Counted from the stretch's first letter, positions 1 to 7,714 are shown. The stretch is DNA of 20,885 nucleotides from Ignatzschineria sp. (GCA_030150405.1 JASLFU010000035.1:1-20885); one strand, 5' to 3'. Translations and numbers: made by a program. Notes: generated by a model from the letters alone, not told the origin.

Positions 1-138
1 CCCTACCATCTTTGCCGCCTTCACTAAAGAGAGATGCCCCTCATGGAGATTCCCCATAGTCGGAACAAAGGCCACACGCGCCCCACTCTCCCCCTTTCGC
101 CATCTCCGAACGGATTCAATCGTTTCTAAAATCTGCAT
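1..138 (-). CDS. panC: Pantothenate synthetase, N-terminal fragment (cut by window edge)
   Basis: Only the first 46 codons are in the window, reading leftwards from an ATG at 138. The segment VAFVPTMGNLHEGHLSLVKA is the family's N-terminal signature: the PTMGxLHxGH motif forms the ATP-binding HIGH-like site. PanC condenses pantoate and beta-alanine with ATP to make pantothenate, the coenzyme A precursor, in the cytoplasm. Upstream on the minus strand there is a modest GTGAG ribosome-binding sequence. The gene is divergent from the mnmM-like gene. Its neighbour in the pathway (panB or panD) would lie outside the window. Identity is confident; the completeness of the gene cannot be judged. Confidence 0.93.
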   Translation of the reverse strand, partial: MQILETIESVRRWRKGESGARVAFVPTMGNLHEGHLSLVKAAKMVG

Positions 139-217
139 AACTTTACTCACTTTTCTTAAGGTTATGAAGGCCCCATTAAAGAGAAGCCTTACACTACCAA
201 AATATTAAAACTCAATT

Positions 218-226
218 ATCATACCA
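218..226 (-). promoter_or_regulatory. Candidate extended -10 promoter for panC
   Basis: On the minus strand the sequence reads TGGTATGAT, an extended -10 element (TGn plus TATGAT) about 80 bp upstream of the panC ATG. No good -35 hexamer is visible at 16-18 bp, as is usual for extended -10 promoters. The rest of the 139-304 divergent gap is A+T-rich, and I could not place a convincing promoter for the plus-strand operon in it. Confidence 0.35.
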
Positions 227-304
227 ATATTTTTGCTAAGCAGCGCTCATTCTCCTCATTTTACGGTAAACTGAGAGCTCTTTTATTGGATACATTTTCT
301 CTTT

Positions 305-913
305 ATGCGTTATCAAGATCTTACAACTATTCATCCCATCATCGATCAATACTTAAACCAATTTCTAACTCCCGGAGATATTGCTGTAGATGCCACGCTC
401 GGCAATGGCAATGATGCCTTAAAAATCGCCAAGATTATTGGTAAAGGGGGAAAACTCTATGGGTTTGATATTCAGCCCACCGCTATTCAAAATAGCCAAG
501 AGAGACTCTCCTCTTTACAGGAAGAAGAGCGCCCAGATATTGAGCTTATTTGCGATAGCCATGCTCATTTTGAGAAATATATCCCCCAAAAAGTGGCCCT
601 CATTATCTATAATTTAGGCTACCTTCCGGGGGGCGATAAATCGATTACAACCCTGCCAGAATCAACCTTAGAAAGCATTAAAGCGGGGCTCAATATTTTA
701 CAGACTTACGGTAAGATATTAATTGCCGTCTACCATGGGCACGACACGGGAAAAGCCGAACGCGATGCTTTAGCGGAATATCTTGAATCGCTCGATCAGC
801 GCTATTATCATGTGATGAAGCAAAAATTTATCAATCAAAAAAATAACCCGCCCTTTCTCTACATTATTGAAAAGGGGCGTGATGCAGAAAAAGGCCGCTC
901 ACACACCTTATGA
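305..913 (+). CDS. mnmM: tRNA (mnm5s2U34) methyltransferase, MnmM/YtqB family
   Basis: A 202-residue class I SAM-dependent methyltransferase of the YtqB/MnmM type (Pfam 'putative rRNA methylase'). Motif I is VDATLGNGND at residues 28-37, and the acidic SAM ribose-binding residue is D55 in FDIQ. The family signature NLGYLPGGDK lies at 103-112, YHGH at 143-146 and FINQ-NPPF near 175-184. All of these match my recollection of B. subtilis YtqB over its whole length. Characterised MnmM methylates nm5(s2)U34 to mnm5(s2)U34 in tRNA wobble positions. Most gammaproteobacteria use the fused MnmC for this step, so finding MnmM here is notable. The ATG at 305 has a weak ribosome-binding site. The stop overlaps the next start as ATGA, implying translational coupling to the TonB-like gene. 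The family call is firm; the substrate is inferred from homologues. Confidence 0.85.
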   Translation: MRYQDLTTIHPIIDQYLNQFLTPGDIAVDATLGNGNDALKIAKIIGKGGKLYGFDIQPTAIQNSQERLSSLQEEERPDIELICDSHAHFEKYIPQKVALIIYNLGYLPGGDKSITTLPESTLESIKAGLNILQTYGKILIAVYHGHDTGKAERDALAEYLESLDQRYYHVMKQKFINQKNNPPFLYIIEKGRDAEKGRSHTL

Positions 914-1941
914 ATAATCGTTTTCTCTCCCTGCTCGCATTAGGCATGGCGTTACTGCTCCACTTTTTACTCATTGCGCCCATTTTTATGCAAAAAAAGG
1001 CCGATATCCTCCTACTGCAAGAGCAAAACGCCCCCAAAACTGAGCAATTACATGTTCAGCAGATTCCGCTGCCCTCCCCACAAATTTCTGTAGAGCCTGA
1101 AGAGATCGCTGCAAAAGAGGAAGAGAGTAAAGAAGCTCCCCCCGAAGATGAGCCTTTAACGATTAACGAAGAGTATCAGCCAGAGCAGAGTGAAACGCCT
1201 GAACCTGATTTTCCAGAATTAGAGCCCCCTGCTGAAAATGAGCGATACTCCCGCACCTTTGTCGCGAATGCTACAAAAGAGCAGGAGCTGATCGAAAGAG
1301 CGGCAGCCGCGCTGAATGAGACACCCTACCTCAGTGATGCTTGGTTTAAGGATGCTCTTTTTAATGAGCCTAATGCCGGTATTGAGAGTGAGGATGGCGA
1401 GATTCTTGAAGCGGAGAACAACGAAGAGAGTGAAGAAACGCCCCAAGAGCAACTCCTAAAGAGTAGCGAAGAGGCGAAACTGCCAGAACCCAGCGAACAT
1501 ACGCTTGAAAGTGAGCAGGACGCCACCTCTTCTGAAGCGCTCATTGTGACTTTTTTAGATTTAGCGAAACTTGAAAAACTGCAAGAAGAGCTCGAAAGAG
1601 AAGAAAAAGAGGCCCAAAAAGCGGCCGAAGTACAGGCTACCGCCAATCTGATTGCAGCAGTGAAAGGGGGAAATATTCAGCCTCCCGATGAGATTGAGAG
1701 TATCGCCCAAGAGTGCTATCCCCAAGAGATGGCGAAATTAGGGCGTGGACGCCAGGCACATCTTCTCATTTTAGAAAATCCATTACGGGTTGCCCTCTAT
1801 AAAGGCAGTGGCATCTCAAAGCTCGATAGCTGTGCTCTACAGATTGCCGATAGAATGATTCGAGACCCGCAAGAACTCAATGCGATTCGACGAGGCGCTC
1901 CGAGAGTTAATGGTGGCTACCTCATCCGCGCCTCCTTTTAA
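910..1941 (+). CDS. Acidic, membrane-anchored TonB/TolA-like envelope protein
   Basis: A 343-residue protein with a short cytoplasmic N-terminus and one hydrophobic segment (about residues 5-27), the topology of an inner-membrane signal anchor. A long acidic, Glu- and Pro-rich region (about 45-210) follows, then a Glu/Lys/Ala-rich probably helical stretch (about 215-250) and a compact C-terminal domain (about 255-343). The C-terminal domain follows the TonB pattern: a CYPQEMAKLGRGR opening, alternating hydrophobics, KGSGISKLDSCAL resembling the TonB SSG-LD-AAL block, and a final Phe in LIRASF. Two Cys in this domain could pair in the periplasm. Known TonB/TolA proteins link inner-membrane energy to the outer membrane. 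No exbB, exbD, tolQ or tolR is nearby, so the function is inferred only from shape. Canonical TonB spacers are Pro-Lys/Pro-Glu, while this one is strongly acidic. Its start overlaps the mnmM stop by 4 nt. Confidence 0.6.
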   Translation: MNNRFLSLLALGMALLLHFLLIAPIFMQKKADILLLQEQNAPKTEQLHVQQIPLPSPQISVEPEEIAAKEEESKEAPPEDEPLTINEEYQPEQSETPEPDFPELEPPAENERYSRTFVANATKEQELIERAAAALNETPYLSDAWFKDALFNEPNAGIESEDGEILEAENNEESEETPQEQLLKSSEEAKLPEPSEHTLESEQDATSSEALIVTFLDLAKLEKLQEELEREEKEAQKAAEVQATANLIAAVKGGNIQPPDEIESIAQECYPQEMAKLGRGRQAHLLILENPLRVALYKGSGISKLDSCALQIADRMIRDPQELNAIRRGAPRVNGGYLIRASF

Positions 1942-1985
1942 GAGCGTCACCTATTTAGCTTTCACTCCACTTAACCCCAAAATAG

Positions 1986-2019
1986 AAAGCCCCCGAAATA
2001 GTGATACTTCGGGGGCTTT
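1986..2019. terminator. Bidirectional intrinsic terminator between the mnmM operon and lysS
   Basis: A 12-bp perfect stem (AAAGCCCCCGAA at 1986-1997 with TTCGGGGGCTTT at 2008-2019) encloses a 10-nt loop. The plus side ends in CTTTATC. The minus side continues into TTTCTATTTT, the better U-tract. It sits between two convergent genes (stops at 1941 and 2063) and can serve both. Confidence 0.88.
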
Positions 2020-2062
2020 ATCATCTTAAAGCGTTACATTTTTCGGTAATTATTTGTGAGCT

Positions 2063-3577
2063 TTAATCTCTAACACGCATATGAGGGAAGAGCAAAACAT
2101 CACGAATAGAAGCTGAATCGGTAAAGATCATCACTAAACGGTCGATCCCTAAACCTTCCCCCGCGGTGGGAGGCATACCATATTCAAGCGCTGTTACGAA
2201 ATCTTTATCGTAATGCATCGCCTCATCATCACCGGCATCTTTATCCGCCACTTGTGCCATAAAGCGCTCGTGCTGATCTTCTGCATCATTGAGCTCTGAG
2301 AAGCCATTCCCCACTTCTCGTCCGCCGATGAAATACTCAAACCGATCCGTTACTAAGGGATTATCATCACTTCTGCGAGCAAGTGGCGAGACTGCTAAAG
2401 GATAGCCAGTAATAAAGGTGGGTTGCATTAGATTCTCTTCCACCTTCTCATCAAAGATCTCCATAATAATCTTGCCCCAGCAATCATTCTCGCCATATTC
2501 GATTTGATAGAGATCGGCTAAAGCAACAACCCCCTCTCGGCTATTAAGATCATAATCTTTTGCTTCTGGGCAGTGCTTAAGAATCGATTCTTGCACCGTC
2601 ATCCGTGCAGAAGGTACTCCAAAATCGAGCACTTCTCCTTGATACTCCACCTTTGTAGAGCCATTTACCTTCTCAGCGATATCTCGCATTAATGCTTCGG
2701 TCATATCCATCATATCGATATAATCGGCATATGCCCAATACCATTCCATCATGGTAAATTCGGGGTTATGGCGTGTTGAGACCCCTTCATTCCGGAAATT
2801 GCGGTTAATCTCATACACCTTCTCCATACCGCCGACAACGAGGCGCTTAAGATAGAGCTCAGGCGCAATACGGAGGTAAAACTCCATATCGAGGGCATTG
2901 TGGTGAGTAATAAAAGGCTTAGCATTCGCTCCCCCGGGGATCGAGTGCATCATCGGGGTTTCCACCTCTTCAAAGCCATGATTATCCATAAAATTACGGA
3001 TAGTGCGTAAAATAAGATTCCGCTTTCTAAAGGTCTCCCGCGCCTCCTCATTCATAATAAGATCGAGATAACGCTGACGATAACGCGCTTCGATATCGGT
3101 TAAACCATGGAATTTATCCGGCAACGGACGAAGAGATTTCGTCAACAAAGTGAGGTTTTTTGCCCGTACTGTAAGTTCTCCTTTATCTGAACGGGAAACC
3201 TCCCCTTCCACTGCGATAATATCGCCAATATCCCAGGTTTTAAAATCTTCAAACGCCTCTTCACCGATTAAACCTGTATTGACAAAGATCTGAATATCGC
3301 CCGATTGATCTCGTAATGAAGCAAAACCGCCACGACCAAAGAGACGTTTCGCCATAATGCGCCCTGCCATCTTCACGATTTTTCCCTTCTCTTTAAGCGC
3401 ATCACGATCTAAACCCTCCATCTCTTTATGGAGGCTCTTAGCATCGGTATCTTTTCTAAAAGAGTTAGGGAATGCCACCGCTCGCTCTTCACGAATCTTT
3501 GCCAGCTTCTCACGACGCTCTGCAATTAAGTGGTTCTCGGTCATCTCGTGTTCGGTCTGTAATGTCTCTTTCGTCAT
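2063..3577 (-). CDS. lysS: Lysyl-tRNA synthetase, class II
   Basis: A full-length class IIb aminoacyl-tRNA synthetase of 504 residues, close to the E. coli length. It charges tRNA-Lys with lysine in the cytoplasm. An N-terminal OB-fold anticodon-binding domain occupies about residues 65-150 (KMAGRIMAKRLFGRGGFASL). Class II motif 1 is near 197-211 (HGFEEVETPMM), motif 2 near 256-282 (EINRNFRNEG-RHNPEFTMMEWY) and motif 3 at 473-483 (GEGLGIDRLVM). The C-terminus, SIRDVLLFPHMRVRD, is typical. The ATG at 3577 has only a weak A-rich ribosome-binding region; in-frame Met12 is a possible alternative start. prfB, which often precedes lysS in enterics, is absent; guaB is upstream instead and is separated by a terminator-like hairpin. 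Confidence 0.97.
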   Translation of the reverse strand: MTKETLQTEHEMTENHLIAERREKLAKIREERAVAFPNSFRKDTDAKSLHKEMEGLDRDALKEKGKIVKMAGRIMAKRLFGRGGFASLRDQSGDIQIFVNTGLIGEEAFEDFKTWDIGDIIAVEGEVSRSDKGELTVRAKNLTLLTKSLRPLPDKFHGLTDIEARYRQRYLDLIMNEEARETFRKRNLILRTIRNFMDNHGFEEVETPMMHSIPGGANAKPFITHHNALDMEFYLRIAPELYLKRLVVGGMEKVYEINRNFRNEGVSTRHNPEFTMMEWYWAYADYIDMMDMTEALMRDIAEKVNGSTKVEYQGEVLDFGVPSARMTVQESILKHCPEAKDYDLNSREGVVALADLYQIEYGENDCWGKIIMEIFDEKVEENLMQPTFITGYPLAVSPLARRSDDNPLVTDRFEYFIGGREVGNGFSELNDAEDQHERFMAQVADKDAGDDEAMHYDKDFVTALEYGMPPTAGEGLGIDRLVMIFTDSASIRDVLLFPHMRVRD

Positions 3578-3613
3578 CTTTTTCTACTTAACAATAAATA
3601 TGAATTTACGCTT

Positions 3614-3641
3614 TAAAAAAGAGGGTTTAGCTCCCCTCTTT
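3614..3641 (-). terminator. Intrinsic terminator after guaB (or attenuator ahead of lysS)
   Basis: On the minus strand, an 8-bp stem (AAAGAGGG at 3618-3625 pairing with CCCTCTTT at 3634-3641) with an 8-nt loop is followed by a run of Ts. It lies about 125 nt past the guaB stop but only about 40 nt before the lysS start. It can end guaB transcription. If the lysS promoter lies farther upstream (for example near 3670-3700), the hairpin would sit in the lysS leader. A smaller hairpin (CCTCT-AAA-AGAGG, 3746-3758) lies just after guaB. Confidence 0.7.
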
Positions 3642-3767
3642 GCTTAAAATCAGAAAATCCCGAAGCCTAGCACAATTTCCAACGATTTAAAATATTGGAT
3701 CAAAACCGCTTACAAAAGACTTCGAGATTTAGGCATGAAATAGTTCCTCTAAAAGAGGGCTCTCCAA

Positions 3768-5228
3768 TTAGCGGGAATAGTTTGGCGCTTCTTTAGTGAT
3801 CGTCACATCATGAACGTGTGACTCATTCATTCCTGCGCTAGTGATCTCTACAAAACGGGGCTTAGTATTCATCTCTTCGATCGTTGCACATCCTACATAC
3901 CCCATTCCTGCACGAATCCCCCCCATAAGCTGATGGACAATCGGCACTAAAGAGCCTTTATAAGCTACGCGCCCTTCAATCCCTTCGGGGACAAGTTTAT
4001 CTGAGCTCGCGCCCTCTTGGAAATAACGATCTGAAGAGCCTGCGCTCATCGCACCTAACGAACCCATTCCTCGATACGACTTATAAGCACGCCCCTGATA
4101 AAACTCAATCTCACCGGGCGATTCATCGGTTCCGGCTAGAATTGAGCCGACCATAATGCTATTAGCCCCTGCAGCTAGAGCTTTTGCCATATCGCCTGAA
4201 TAACGAATTCCCCCATCTGCAATCACAGGAATCCCTGTTCCGCGTAATGCTTCGGCAACATTGGCAATAGCACTCACCTGAGGAAAACCGATCCCGGCAA
4301 TAATTCGTGTTGTACAGATAGAGCCCGGGCCAATTCCCACTTTAACGCCATCCGTTCCTGCTTTAAGGAGCGCTTTAGCTGCCTCTGCGGTAGCAATATT
4401 ACCGCTAATCACCTGTAGATCAGGATAATGCTCTTTCACCCAGCGTACGCGATCGATCACCCCTTTCGAATGGCCGTGAGCAGTATCCACTACAATCACA
4501 TCTACACCGGCATCGACCAGTTGTTCGATTCGCTCTTCCGTACCTGCTCCCGCCCCTACAGCCGCACCACAGAGAAGACGCTCTTCATCATCCATTACAG
4601 CATTAGGGTGAGTATCTTTATGGGAGAGATCTTTAACCGTGATTAAACCTCGAAGTTCGTTTTGATCATTCACCACCACTAAACGCTCTAAGCGGTGAGC
4701 ACGAAGACGCTCGATAATCTCTTCACGCGTTGCTCCTTCATGAATAGTGATTAAGCGATCTCGATTAGTCATTGCGCTAGTAATATTGCGCGAAAGATCC
4801 TCTTGGAAACGGAGATCTCGAGTGGTGATAATTCCGGCAACCTTACCCGCTTCATCTAATACAGGAACACTCGAGATATTACGATTGCGCATAATATCCC
4901 TCACTTCCTGAAGTGAACAAGCGGTGGTTACCGTAATGGGATCCGTTAACACACCGCTCTCAAAATTCTTCACCTTTCTTACCTGGCGCGCCTGCTCTGC
5001 AGGGGTGAGATTTTTATGGATAATTCCTAACCCCCCTTGCTGCGCCATTGCAATCGCCATTTTGCTCTCGGTGACGGTATCCATCGCGGCAGAGAGAAGT
5101 GGAATATTAAGTGCAATCGATTGCGTGAGCTGCGTTTTCAGGGAGACCGCTTTCGGAATCACTTCGGAGTAATCGGGTACTAATAAAACATCGTCAAAAG
5201 TTAAACCTTTTTCCATTATTCTAAGCAT
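3768..5228 (-). CDS. guaB: Inosine-5'-monophosphate dehydrogenase
   Basis: A complete 486-residue IMPDH. It oxidises IMP to XMP with NAD+, the committed step of guanine nucleotide synthesis, in the cytoplasm. The N-terminus MLRIMEKGLTFDDVLL matches the family and supports the ATG at 5228. Two CBS domains occupy about residues 93-205 (SVPVLDEAGKVAGIITTRDL, then RLVVVNDQNELRGLITVKDL). The catalytic loop GIGPGSICTTR places the nucleophile at C305, as in E. coli. The phosphate-binding ADGGIRYSGD and the flap-associated YRGMGSLGAMS and GRVAYKG follow. A TTGGAGAC ribosome-binding site lies about 8 nt before the start. guaA, commonly next to guaB, is not here. The gene is divergent from pgsA. Confidence 0.98.
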   Translation of the reverse strand: MLRIMEKGLTFDDVLLVPDYSEVIPKAVSLKTQLTQSIALNIPLLSAAMDTVTESKMAIAMAQQGGLGIIHKNLTPAEQARQVRKVKNFESGVLTDPITVTTACSLQEVRDIMRNRNISSVPVLDEAGKVAGIITTRDLRFQEDLSRNITSAMTNRDRLITIHEGATREEIIERLRAHRLERLVVVNDQNELRGLITVKDLSHKDTHPNAVMDDEERLLCGAAVGAGAGTEERIEQLVDAGVDVIVVDTAHGHSKGVIDRVRWVKEHYPDLQVISGNIATAEAAKALLKAGTDGVKVGIGPGSICTTRIIAGIGFPQVSAIANVAEALRGTGIPVIADGGIRYSGDMAKALAAGANSIMVGSILAGTDESPGEIEFYQGRAYKSYRGMGSLGAMSAGSSDRYFQEGASSDKLVPEGIEGRVAYKGSLVPIVHQLMGGIRAGMGYVGCATIEEMNTKPRFVEITSAGMNESHVHDVTITKEAPNYSR

Positions 5229-5265
5229 ATTTCAGTCTCCAAGCAGGTAAAAAATAAAGAGCTAT

Positions 5266-5274
5266 ATTCTACCA
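5266..5274 (-). promoter_or_regulatory. Extended -10 promoter element of guaB
   Basis: The minus strand reads TGGTAGAAT, an extended -10 (TG-n-TAGAAT) about 40 nt upstream of the guaB ATG. The downstream spacing fits a short leader that includes the GGAG ribosome-binding site. No strong -35 hexamer is evident. Confidence 0.5.
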
Positions 5275-5330
5275 CATTTTTTGCGCTTTCCGAGGGATTT
5301 TCTCCCCTCTACTAGCTCCGATAATTTTTT

Positions 5331-5339
5331 TGCTATAAT
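5331..5339 (+). promoter_or_regulatory. Extended -10 promoter of pgsA
   Basis: The sequence TGCTATAAT contains a consensus TATAAT (5334-5339) with an upstream TG, a classical extended -10. It follows a T-rich stretch and precedes the pgsA start by about 57 nt. The -35 region is weak. This is the best-matching promoter box in the window. Confidence 0.65.
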
Positions 5340-5395
5340 GCGAAATATCGTGCCTAAAGCATTCTTGACCCTTAACTCTGGAGCCCATAAATATC

Positions 5396-5953
5396 ATGAA
5401 TATTCCTAGTCTCATCACCTGGTGCCGCGTGGTGGCGATTCCGATCTTTATTCTCTGCTCTTTTCTCCCAACTCCCCATCAAAATCTGGTTTTAACAGGG
5501 CTCTTTGCAATTGCTTCAATTACCGATTGGCTCGATGGATATCTCGCCCGCAAATGGAATCAGACCTCAAGTTTTGGTGCTTTTTTAGATCCGGTAGCGG
5601 ATAAACTTCTGGTCGCGGCTGCATTAATCATTATTGTCGATGCAGATCCCGGGCGCTGGTTTTTAACTTTAGCAGTGATCATTATTATTAGCCGGGAAAT
5701 TACAATCTCTGCCCTTCGGGAGTGGATGGCAACTATGGGAGAACGTGGCGTTGTAGCCGTCTCTTGGATTGGAAAGTGGAAGACAGCTTTTCAGATGCTC
5801 GCCATTGCATTGCTACTCTTTAAAGAATCGGTTATGGGGCTCCCTATCTACACCCTTGGACTCGTTTTCCTGCTTGTGGCAACCTTTTTAACCCTTTGGT
5901 CGATGGTTCAATATCTCTACTCAACCTGGCGTGTACTTACCCAACGAGTCTAA
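5396..5953 (+). CDS. pgsA: CDP-diacylglycerol--glycerol-3-phosphate 3-phosphatidyltransferase
   Basis: A 185-residue integral membrane protein, close to the usual PgsA length. It makes phosphatidylglycerophosphate and CMP from CDP-diacylglycerol and glycerol-3-phosphate in the inner membrane, leading to phosphatidylglycerol and cardiolipin. The CDP-alcohol phosphotransferase signature DGxxAR-x8-Gx3Dx3D is exact: D47 G48, A51 R52, G61, D65 and D69. Hydrophobic segments flank it (about 8-24, 32-45, 72-90, 130-145 and 150-172). The N-terminal NIPSLITWCRVVAIPIF is typical. A CTCTGGAG ribosome-binding site precedes the ATG, and a -10 box lies 57 nt upstream. It is probably monocistronic, as a terminator follows at once. 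uvrC, a common neighbour in enterics, is not adjacent. Confidence 0.96.
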   Translation: MNIPSLITWCRVVAIPIFILCSFLPTPHQNLVLTGLFAIASITDWLDGYLARKWNQTSSFGAFLDPVADKLLVAAALIIIVDADPGRWFLTLAVIIIISREITISALREWMATMGERGVVAVSWIGKWKTAFQMLAIALLLFKESVMGLPIYTLGLVFLLVATFLTLWSMVQYLYSTWRVLTQRV

Positions 5954-5981
5954 AATAAGCCTTTTATGGATCACCTTTTAG

Positions 5982-6009
5982 AACGCTTCTTTAAATAAGA
6001 AGCGTTTTT
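5982..6009 (+). terminator. pgsA terminator overlapping the 3' end of the convergent desulfurase gene
   Basis: A 10-bp perfect stem (AACGCTTCTT at 5982-5991 with AAGAAGCGTT at 5997-6006), a 5-nt loop and a T-run at 6005-6009. The right arm is also the last codons (KTLLI, stop) of the minus-strand desulfurase gene ending at 5991, so one sequence serves as coding and terminator DNA. Confidence 0.85.
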
Positions 6010-7544
6010 AATTCCCGCTCAATGTAGAGAATATCTCGCAAAAATGCTGGGGGAATCGCTCCCCCTAAAAGAGATTCAAGTTTTAATGCCGAAGTGATCT
6101 CTCCGCCTCGCAATGCAATGGCTAAATCATTCATGGCCGATAACAGATAAGGAGGCGCTACACCACGAACAGAACACGCTTTTACCATAGCTCCCCCCTC
6201 TTTGCGCTGTAGATGAAAATCCACCGTAAACTCAAAATGGGGCTGATTTAGCGTAAGCGTATCGGTAACCACAAAAGGCTCTCGTTCCACAAAGTCGGGC
6301 TCAAGAATCGTGCTCACAAAAGGATTATAGAGGTCATAATCCCTAAACCATAAAGCGGGCTCTCCCCGATAGATCTTCTGCAAGAACTCCACCGCGGCAG
6401 CTAACATCTCTCCGGCTGCGAAGATCTCCTCCTCCGTAGTAAAACGCCCCATACTTAAACGCAAACTCGATAAAGCATGGAGATCTGAGTATCCCATCTC
6501 CGTTAAAACGTAAGAAGGAATTGTGCTATCGCTATTACATGCTGAGCCTTTAGCTAACGCTAAATCGGGAACAAAGGCGAGTAGCGCATCACTATTGACT
6601 CCGGGGAAATGGAGATTCATGACCCCAGGTTGGCGGGAAATATCTGCCGATTGCGCGCTATTTAAGGTCACACCTAACTTTTGCAAACGTGCTAAAAGAT
6701 AATACTCCCACTCTTGAAAGCGCTGATTTTCTGTCTCCCCCTCCTCTTTAACTAATTGTAAGGCTTTCGCAAAACCTAGAATTTGCTCATTTGGCAGAGT
6801 ACCTGCACGAAGGGATAATTGCCCGCCACTTCCATCCAACAGTGGCAACATCGGCAAACGGGGAAAGTTTCGCCGATAAAGCAGCCCCACACCTTTTGGG
6901 CCATAACATTTATGGGCAGATAGACTAACAAGATCAAACTGTGAAGCGTCAAAAACAGTATGAGGAGCCATCTGCGTTGCATCGATATGAATCGGGATCT
7001 TATGCTTACGGGCCACCTTTGCTATCGCTTCTACCGGCAACTTATCCCCCGTCTCATTATTCACCCAGATGAGCGAGATTAACGCTGTTTCAGGAGTAAT
7101 CGCCGCCTCAATCATCTCTGCGGTGATAGTTCTCTTCTCATTAGGCGCAATAAATTGGGCTCGATAACCCTCTTTTATTAAAGCCTGAACGGTATTAATC
7201 ACAGCTTTATGCTCAATCGTAGTGGTGATAATTTCACGCTTTTTTTGTGCGCGCATCACCCCTTTAAGGGCATGATTAATCGACTCTGTTGCTCCACTTG
7301 TTATGATCAGCTCATCTCGCTCAACCTGAAAATGCTCTGCGATAGATAAAAGTGCAGCCTCTACCTCTCGCTTGGCATGGATACCTGTCTCATGCGGGCT
7401 ACTCACATTTCCCCAGTTAGATTCCATACTTTTGACCATCGTCTCAATCACTCGGGAATCCACCGGAGTTGTGGCCGCATAATCGAGGTAGATCTGCCTT
7501 TTTTGCGTATCATTAGCCGCAAGTTTATCTGTTAAATCTGCCAT
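5991..7544 (-). CDS. Cysteine desulfurase (NifS/IscS-like) with an unusual C-terminal extension
   Basis: A 517-residue fold-type I PLP enzyme; standard IscS/NifS proteins have about 400. The opening IYLDYAATTPVD is diagnostic. SGATESIN (83-90), EHKAV (111-115), HIDATQ (D188) and SAHKCYGPKGVG (Schiff-base K212) give a complete PLP site. The loop AKGSACNSD carries the sulfur-accepting C336, so desulfuration of cysteine to alanine plus persulfide is likely. Residues about 395-517 are extra. Their last 80 (a KACSVRG strand, helix SAMNDLAIALRGG, IPPAF, helix ERELKTLL) follow the layout of an IscU/SufU scaffold C-terminal half, but of the three cluster-ligand Cys only C457 is even near an expected place. 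That resemblance is my inference. TAGGAGAT precedes the ATG. No iscU, iscA or suf gene is adjacent. Confidence 0.87.
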   Translation of the reverse strand: MADLTDKLAANDTQKRQIYLDYAATTPVDSRVIETMVKSMESNWGNVSSPHETGIHAKREVEAALLSIAEHFQVERDELIITSGATESINHALKGVMRAQKKREIITTTIEHKAVINTVQALIKEGYRAQFIAPNEKRTITAEMIEAAITPETALISLIWVNNETGDKLPVEAIAKVARKHKIPIHIDATQMAPHTVFDASQFDLVSLSAHKCYGPKGVGLLYRRNFPRLPMLPLLDGSGGQLSLRAGTLPNEQILGFAKALQLVKEEGETENQRFQEWEYYLLARLQKLGVTLNSAQSADISRQPGVMNLHFPGVNSDALLAFVPDLALAKGSACNSDSTIPSYVLTEMGYSDLHALSSLRLSMGRFTTEEEIFAAGEMLAAAVEFLQKIYRGEPALWFRDYDLYNPFVSTILEPDFVEREPFVVTDTLTLNQPHFEFTVDFHLQRKEGGAMVKACSVRGVAPPYLLSAMNDLAIALRGGEITSALKLESLLGGAIPPAFLRDILYIERELKTLLI

Positions 7545-7606
7545 AACATCTCCTACAGAGCTAAATTCAATCGGGTTGAGCTCTTTTTGAATCTCTAAAA
7601 AAGGCG

Positions 7607-7634
7607 AAAAAATAAGCTCACCGAAGCGAGCTTA
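7607..7634 (-). terminator. Intrinsic terminator after the HisP-like gene
   Basis: On the minus strand, a 7-bp stem (TAAGCTC with GAGCTTA, 7613-7619 and 7628-7634) with an 8-nt loop is followed by TTTTTT (7612-7607). It lies about 80 nt past the ABC ATPase stop and 63 nt before the desulfurase start, so the two genes are probably separate transcripts. Further dyads in the same gap are CCTATG-CC-CATAGG (7653-7666) and TTTATGG-CCATAAA (7692-7713). Confidence 0.7.
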
Positions 7635-7714
7635 AAATCTATTTTCTAAAAACCTATGCCCATAGGCGCCCCCTCTTAAATGGGTGAAGCCTTTATGGAT
7701 CGCACCCCATAAAT

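Noticed and set aside
1219..1646. Minus-strand frames opposite the TonB-like gene
   Set aside because: Ser/Leu/Phe-rich shadows of the Glu/Lys/Ala-rich plus-strand gene, with no independent start signals.
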